64,000 nt of DNA from Aphidius gifuensis (taxonomy: Eukaryota > Arthropoda > Insecta > Hymenoptera > Braconidae). Numbering within the stretch: position 1 is the first letter of the stretch; every line of letters begins with the position of its first letter. Shown here one piece after another: positions 46,759 to 55,700 of this stretch. The notes below the pieces were generated by a model. That model saw only the letters and a list, made by a program, of their open reading frames with translations. It was not told the DNA's origin and made no database searches. The stretch lies in the NCBI RefSeq assembly GCF_014905175.1, contig NC_057788.1, positions 14,533,404 through 14,597,403 of the forward strand. Reading direction: 5' to 3'. Both the position numbers and the translations under genes were made by a program.

Positions 46759-49700
46759 TAATTATTAACATTATTATCAACATTATCAATATCATTGATA
46801 TTATTATTATAAATATTATTATAATTGATATCAATATTATTGTTGTAATGTAAGCACCGAACTTTTTTAATTTCAGATATATTATAATTTATAAAATTAT
46901 ATATTCAGGGTACAATTGGATACCCCTAGCTCCATCTTACGCATTATAAGGGTAACACATTAGGGAGCAAACGCATCCCCGAGCACCCCCGAGTATTCTC
47001 AACCTACCCTACGGTCAGCTTGTGCAATTGACCCAATATTTCAGCTCCCCCCTTACAGCTCTAACCACTTTTAATATTTGTTTTTAACAGAACTTAAAAT
47101 AATCTCAATTATTGTTGAGTACTTATTATTGTGAGTCACCAGCCGAAAAACTGTAAGTTATATTTATTCAATACTTCCCTGATAAAAAAAAACTGGCAGA
47201 ATCTGGCAGAATAAACTGACAGAATTTGGCATAATCTGGCAGTTGTTCCAAAAACCAGTCTAAGTCTGTAAGAATCTGATAGAATCTGGCAAAATCTGTA
47301 AAAATCTGTGAGAGTCTGTCGGAATTGGTAAGAGTCTGTCATAATCTGTAATAATCTGTCGGAATCTGCCATAATCTGCCAGATTTTTTCACCAGGGTTT
47401 GTTGATTTATTTTGCTTAAATATTTTCAATTATATTTACGTAATATTTGGCTACGTAAATTATTAATTTAAACTCATTAAAATCGTCGTGAATTTAACTT
47501 GTAATAAATTCTGACCGCATGGTCTAAGTTGTCTTGTTCTTTTAATTTAAATTCAAGTGCACGCTTTGTGTTAAATTGTTCAATCAAATAAATATTGAAT
47601 AAAGTAAATTATAGTTGGCTGATTTAAATATTAATTTGCCAACTAAAAATTATTTAATTATATAAATATAAAAATCAACGACCTCGTGGTCATAAATTTG
47701 GTCTTAACTACGATCTGTGAGGTACAGTAAAGCGTTCATACAGTTATTAAACTAAACACAAGTAAAAGTGATCTTCGTTATAATTTTTATTGTAAATTCA
47801 GTGTTACACAAGTGCGTCAATTATCGTATATGTTGGTAATAAAATAACTATTGTTATTCATCATTGAGAAGTCAATCAAGGTCACGTGTACAGTCAAGGT
47901 CCATGTCAGTCCAAATATTATTTATCTTTTACTCATCATCAATATTATTGGTAAAGTTGTGGCTTTTCAATGATGAATTTATCTAATTATCTAACATTAT
48001 ATTATTTGTGTCTGACTCAAGTTTTTATAAATTATTTGTATTCAGTTTGTGTAATATTTTCGCGTATTTTTCAGGTTCCTCTTTACCTCTCCCTACATTA
48101 CGCTAATTATCCCCCTACCTTTCTAATGTATCTTAAGTGAGCAGGATAAACTGCTTTTGTTTATGATTACAAGATCAATGGTGCTCAACTCGAAAGAGTT
48201 GATAATTTCAGAGATCTTGGTGTGATATTTGACACTGTGACGTATTTACATAGTCTACAATATTGAAATTGAATTCACCGGATGTAACACAATCATTTAT
48301 ACCAACATTTAAGATCATATAGCAACAACAGTCAACGGGAATATTTTTTCGCCGATTTATTCATTTTTAATTTTAAAAATTAATTAAATAAAATATAATT
48401 CTGTAAGATTTTAAATAAGGAATTTTCTGACTATCATGGGAACAATGTTTTAGGATTAGTCAAAGCAATATTCCTACCACAAATTAAATTTAAAATCAAG
48501 ATTATAAAAACCGTAACAATGTCACAACACTCACTCTTGCTTTTAAATCTCAACGTATACTTATTAATCTTTAATTAAATATTCACATTAAATAAAATTT
48601 GTGTTAATTATTTTACAACCACTCAATAAACTAAATTCCTTTATCATTGAATTATCGAAATATCGTTGTGTTAAGTTCAGACTACTACAACATCTACAGG
48701 TCGATCATCCACATTGACACGCCTCATACATACTGGACTCACACATATTCAACATCAAGATATTTTTCTAAATTCTAACACATTTTCCTCTCCTAAATCC
48801 TGTTACCCAGTAGGGAATAACAAAATTAGGTAAAATCAAACATTTGTTTACTGACTTGTTTATTTAAAATCACATTCATAATTTAATTTTTTTGTTTTTG
48901 TTTCTTTAAGTTCAATTAAATTATTTCATAATAATAAAAATAAACCTGTCTCGTAACAAAATTGGTGTCAGAAGTGGGATACGTAGTGAAATGTGTAGAA
49001 AAATTAATTAATAATTCGTGATGGGAAAATAATAAGTGTTTAAAATTGTCATTAATATTTTATATTTTATATTTCGAATTTATATTATTAACATTTTTAC
49101 AAAAGTCATATAAATTCATTAATATTGTTTATTAAAATCATTTAAAATGTCGTTATTCGATATTGATGAGACCTCCGGGAGTTCTCATATTTACGAGGAA
49201 ATATACTTCTCTAATTTACAGAACTTGACAAGACAATTAGACGATGACAATTTATCTTTGCATATAACTATTTTAGAAGCTAATGGAATATTCTTCTAAA
49301 AAACAAATTTCTTTAGAACAGTTACTAGAGTTATTGATCAATTGGAAATTGAAAAATCTAAATTAGAAAAAGAACTTGAAGATGAAATTTATACTAGAAA
49401 AGTACTTGAAGAAGCCAGTACTCTGGTACATGAAGAGTTAAATGACTTACGTGAACAGTATAACCGTTATCAATATCAGGTAGTTAAAGAAAAATCGGAA
49501 TTAAATCAAAATTTGAAAAGAATTAAAAGGGAAAAAATTTTTATTGACCACATTAATGATTAACATTCAATCATACAAGCATGTCATCAACGCATTGATT
49601 CTCTTACACAAAATTTAAATAATCAGGCCACGCAACACACAGACACTAAACCAAATATTCTAAATTCAAATCAAACACGTACTTGTGTCAGTCCACAAGG

Positions 49701-52700
49701 AAACCAATTTTTTTTGCAACATAATGAGCCAAATACACACGTAAAAACACGTAGTAAACAGGGATTTGTTTTGTCTTTAAAAAATAAAATTGTTGGGCCA
49801 AAAGCTAATTTAATAAGTAATGAAAATATTACATCTATTGAAGATTTGAATAAATTATTACGTACAATAACTTATACTGGACGTTCGTTAGATACTATTT
49901 GGAATGAACTATCAAAAACCGTTATGAGAAATCATGAAAATATTGATGAATATGAAAATCGAGTTTACAAATTATATAGTGATTTAATTGATTGTAATGA
50001 GGGAGATAATGATGGATTTGGGCGAATGAATAATGCTAAAACTGAAGAGAAAGTTATTAGGCAATTTATTAGAGGATTAATTCGAGATGTACGTATGGTA
50101 TTGGAATGTAAACAAATTAAATGTGAAAAATTTTTAGATGTCTGAAACGCTAGTGAGAAATTATATAATGAGCATGTTGAAACAATTAAACTCAGACGTC
50201 CTAACGATATTAATGTTGTTACTACCATTGGTCAGAAAAATAATAATGAAGTAACTAATAAACCATATAATAATAATTATCAAAATAAACCATTTGTTAA
50301 TAATAATAATAGTATTAATAATAACGAGTCCATTCAGTTAAATGACAAACCAAGTACTTCTAATGGGGAACAAAATAAAACTCCACCTACGCAAGGATAT
50401 TATTGAACAGAAATGCCAATAATAATATTCGTGAAAATAATAATTCATATCAGCATAATAACTATCAGAATCAAACAACCGGGTATTATCAAAGAAATTC
50501 TAATGATCGTCCACAATTAAATAATAATCGTAATTATAATAATAATAATTCTCAATTTACAAAAAAATACAGTGGTCAATGCGAAATTTGTAAAAGATGG
50601 GGACATGATATATCTAGATGTAACATGTATAAAGAAATTAGAGCTAGAGTCGAGTCTGAATTATCAAAAAACGATGCGAAGCCAGCAAATCAGGGTGGAG
50701 ATTCACCACAACGGCTAGCACCCAGTCACACTCAAACACAATTGAACCAACAAGCACAGAAATCAAATTAATTGCTAAAATAAATTTAACTAAATCAACC
50801 ATGATTCCTTCTATATCTTTATATACTAAAAATTTAAAAGGTATTTGTAATTTAATGCTTGACACTAGGGCCGAAGTTAATATATTTAAAATCACAGCTC
50901 TTAAAAATATAAATCAAATAAATTCTAATAAAAATATTTCATTACAAGGAATAACTGATGGTATAATTCATAGCTTGGGTACAGTCACATTATCAATAAA
51001 GGGTTGTCTTACTGAATTTCATGTAATCGATAATAATTTTCCAATTTTTTATATGGGGATTTTAGGATCAACATTTTTTACATATTTCAATGCAAATTTA
51101 AATTTCAACAATAATCTTTTAAGTTTCGGAAACAATAAACAATTAGAATTTCCTTTCGGTCAACCTCACGAAATACCAGCTAATAGTACAATAGCACTAA
51201 TATTAAATACAAGTAAATATTCTAATAAAGATGGGTTAGTTTCAAATCTATATTTTGGTGACGATATAATTATTAAAGGGAATGTAAAAGCCAATGATGC
51301 AGGTCAACTTTATATAAATATAACTAATATTTCTAAAAATAAATTATTAATTCCCACACCTTTGGTCAAGTTAGTAAAATCGCGTATAAATGAAGGTGAG
51401 AATAATGCAGATGAGGATGTAACTCTAGACGAAGAAAAAAAAGAAATAAATAAATATCACATAAATTTATTAAATAAAAAAATTCATGATTATTCTAACT
51501 TCAGTCCTAAAGCTGATATTCTTAATATAATTCAATCTCAAGAAAATATAAAATTACCAGTCGAGCCAGTTTATAATGAAGAGAGAATTAATAAAATAAA
51601 AAATTTAGTAAATGATAAAGAATTAATAGATACAGAAAAATTGCTAGTAGAAAATTTGATTAGTAAATATCAAGATTTATTCTATTTAAAAGGAGAAAAA
51701 TTAACTTGCACAAATGTAGCTCAGCATAGAATTCCTACAATTGATGACATACCAATTTTTGTAAAACAATATAGATTTGCTCAAATTCATCAACTAGAAA
51801 TAAAAAAACAACTCGCAGAATTAGAAGCGCAGGGAATTATTGAAGTGTCGGATAGTTCATATTCTTCACCGATATGGATGGTACCAAAAAAAGATGCATG
51901 GTCCTAATGGTGAAAAGAAATTTAGATTAGTAAATGATTATCGAGAATTAAACAAAAAATCTATCGAGGATGCTCATCCTTTGCCTAATATTCAAGAAAT
52001 TTTAGACCAATTAGGCAACGCTAAATATTTTTTAACTTTTGATTTAGCAAGCGGCTTTCATCAAATTCCAATTCACCCAGATGATAGACATAAGACTGCT
52101 TTTTCTACTCCTTATAATCATTATCAATATACACGTGTTAGTTTCGGGTTGAAAAATGGACCTTGCATTTTTCAGAAAGTTGCTAATAAAGTTCTGAGAG
52201 GGTTACAGGGAACCAGTGTATTTATGTACATGGACGACTTAGTAATTTACTCGCAAACCCTAGACGAACATGTAGATAAATTTGAGAAAGTAGCTAAAAG
52301 GTTTAGAGCCGCTAATTTAAAATTTCAACCCGATAAATGTAATTTTTTGGAAAAGGAATTGTTATATTTAGGTCACGTTATAACTGAACACGGGGTAAAA
52401 CCAGATCCAAAAAAATTGATCGCAGTAAAAGATTTTCCACGACCCATTAACGTTAAAGGGGTTAGACAATTTTTAGGTTTAACAGGGTATTACCGTAAAT
52501 TCATTTTTGACTATGCCAAATTATCAAAACCTCTTACAAAATTACTAGAGAAAAATACTGTTGCTTCAAACATAATTTCTTCAGCAACATTTATTCCTTA
52601 GCTACTGTTTTTCCTTGGACCTTATTATTTATTTAATAAATAAAATATATGTTAATTTATTTTAAAAAAAACCATGTCCTTTGATACGACTAGGTTTTTC

Positions 52701-55700
52701 TTTGATTGCTGGTATCTATTTTTTGAGTGCCCCTCAATCAAAAGTGTAACAATACTCTCATTTCTACACTACTCGAGAAAAATACCTGAGTTGAGTACGG
52801 GGAAGTGAATAGCAATGCTCTAGACTGTGGTTGTGGTATACCAGTAAGTAGCCCATAAGTTTGAGTTGAAATTGCGTTAGTAAAGTTGACATTCTTTTCT
52901 TTTTCATATAATACACTTGTGATAGCGCATGCTCCAATAAATACTGATTTTGTTCGAACTAACTCAATGACATCACTTGGAACTTTTTCGGCAGCTGACA
53001 TTGAACATTTCAGCAAGGAATCCTGAGTTAATTATTATTAATATAGATTTATTCGATATCCTTTTTTTTTTTTATTTGAGTAAGAATCATACGTTTTTCG
53101 TTGAAATCATCTGAGGCTCATTTCCGCCAGAAACAGTTTTGAAAGTAAAATTTAATTTATTTGACAGTTCATTGATAACATCAAAGATTAAGCCATCCCA
53201 TTTACCTCTCAGATCGTTGACATTTTTTTCTTTTAAATTGGGACTCAACTTTTGATAATGCCAGGGAGAATTCTTAAAACACAAAAAATTAATCAAACTA
53301 CTTTAAGTATACTTGGTATTTATATGAAATAAGAAAAAAATATTTTTAGCTTAGACAGAAATATCCCATATTACAGAAGCTGAAAGGATCGATTTAATAG
53401 ATTTTCGTAAATGTATCTAATAGAAGGATTAAGCTAAATAAATTAATTTGTAGTCTACATTAATCTCTTTGCAATATTTTCCATAACGCAAATCAAAATA
53501 TTATTGGCAAATGACTAAGGAATTAATTTAGAGTGCAAATTAATTTATTCAGTTTAATCTTTTTTTTCACCCGTTTGTCAATATAGTTTTTCGATTTATT
53601 ACGGCAAATAAATTAATTAGTAATTTTTATGAAAATCCTGAGAGCTGTATTTAGTGTTTGCCAGAGTATGTTTGTATGATGCGCATTGTAAAACAAAAGG
53701 TGATCATATAGCGATACGGTTTTTTAAGGGAAGTTCGTCCTCCCGTATTTCTAGTCTTCTTGGTTCCATACCTTAAGCCACGAAGGATTCTTTCAGTGGT
53801 AGCGTCATATCAAGTCCGCCAATGAACATTGATTATATACAAACCATTTGCACTACTAACACAACAGATATTGGAACTTGTCTCCGGTAACTTCAACGGA
53901 GATCCTTCCATCCTTATTATTGAATCCATTCCCAATAGTTGATATAATAGTTCAAAACGGAAACAAATAAATAATCAAAGCATGTCTTTTTATAAAGCTT
54001 AAATAGCTTATCAATTTCGATTTCGAGAACGAACGAATTACAGAATTTCGTTACAAATATGCGGAAAAGAATGTAACTAAAATAACTATAGTGTGAATAG
54101 CTATAAAGATATTAATAATAAATATTATAATTATGCCTATAATGTCATTTTTAAATATGAGAAACTTGGAGAAAATAAAAAGTTCCCTTGTCGGGATTCA
54201 AAAATGAGTCTTTTCCTCTCGTGAGCAACTGCTTTAAAACTCTATGCTTCTTGATACTTTTAATAATCATTAACAATAATGTCATTATTCAATGATCATA
54301 TAAGTTTATTTTTGATAGAATATCAATATTGATAATAATTCCAGGCACATCATTGATACTTTACTGTAGACTCTGTCTTAGCATACCTATTTATTTCTCA
54401 CTTGCTCTTGTAAAGCTCGTAAACTACATGGACAAACGCTAGAGCTCAAGCGTCCTCTTTCTAGTGCCCAAGCGTAATAAAAGTCACTCACGTTAAAGCG
54501 TCACTTACTTTCGAAAAGAAATTTCACTTCAAAAAATAAATCAAGTTTCATCACATTAACGTGTGGTTTTGTAAATAAATAACCCGTTGAGATGGAGGAT
54601 CAGCAAATCACTTCTGAAATTAAAATTCCTTACGCAAAATGATTAAATCCTATAATTTTTAAAATAGCTAAGACTAACAGGTCATTCAAAGTAAAAAATT
54701 TTAATATTTAAAAAGTCTATGACCAAGCATATGAAAAAAAAATTGTTGTAAAGTTACTGAATTTATAAACAATTATACTGATTCTGTTTCCCACACGGAA
54801 TTTCCAGTAACTGCATTTTACAAATAAAAATAAATGCACATGCACTGAAGATAAATGATGCCATTTAACTTCAGGGACAAATATCTATATGGTCTAGCGA
54901 ACAAGCAATCTATCAAGAGACTCGGTAAGTATAAAGTTGAATAATTTGCTGGATAAAAAAAAACTAAAAAAAAAATTAGGCGCTTTTTCGATACATGGTA
55001 TAATAATAATATAATAATAAAAACTGCAGCGCCTAATTTTTTTTTTAGTTTTTTTTTATCCAGCAAATTATTCAACTTTATACTTCAAAATTTTGACATT
55101 TTTTTGGATATTTCACGTCTTTTGATTATTAAAGGTATGATAAATAGACAGGTATTTAAAAATTGAGGCTTTTTGGCGACATTAATTGTAAATTTATGTT
55201 TTGTTTTTATTTGCTAGAGTTTTAAAAATTTTCAATAGGAAACAAATTGGTTACCAACTTTTTAATTGTACTTAATTTTTTTTATAGAACTTACATTGTA
55301 GGTTGCAATTGGAAGTGATTTTCTTCGAAATCCATAATAAATGTGAGGAAACATGTGATCCATAGATACGAAACCTCGATCTGGTGTCCATATTCCAGTC
55401 ACAATGAGTTTGTGTGGTTGAGTGTCTATGCTAGAACCAATTGTATTGCCCCAGGTCAATCCTGACTGGAGAATCCAATTCATATCACAATCTACTTTGC
55501 AGCTGCTGCCCGAAGAATCTTGAGTTTTATTATAAAACTGATCCTATCAAAAGATATAATTGAATACAGATTTAAAAATTTTCATGTTTTTAGATAATAG
55601 TTATTACGGAGAGATACTCCAATAAAATTTGACTTCTGTCGAGTTTTGAAAATCCAGTTGCTTCAAATTGTTCTTCGGTAACTTGACCGTACAAATGGGT

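Larger units (their letters stand above)
48236..52575 (+). mobile_element. Ty3/gypsy LTR retrotransposon, 3'-truncated and degenerate
   Basis: 5' LTR (48236-48958), primer binding site, gag-like frames with a CCHC knuckle, aspartic protease, and reverse transcriptase ending in the connection region at about 52560. RNase H, integrase and the 3' LTR are missing. At the 3' break a short palindromic MITE-type repeat begins (about 52576). Several frameshifts and stops make it inactive. It sits antisense in Ir93a intron 9 and interrupts a LINE scrap at its 5' end. Confidence 0.88.

Noticed and set aside
47136..47429. 97-codon minus ORF
   Set aside because: It is the translation of an 11-bp minisatellite.
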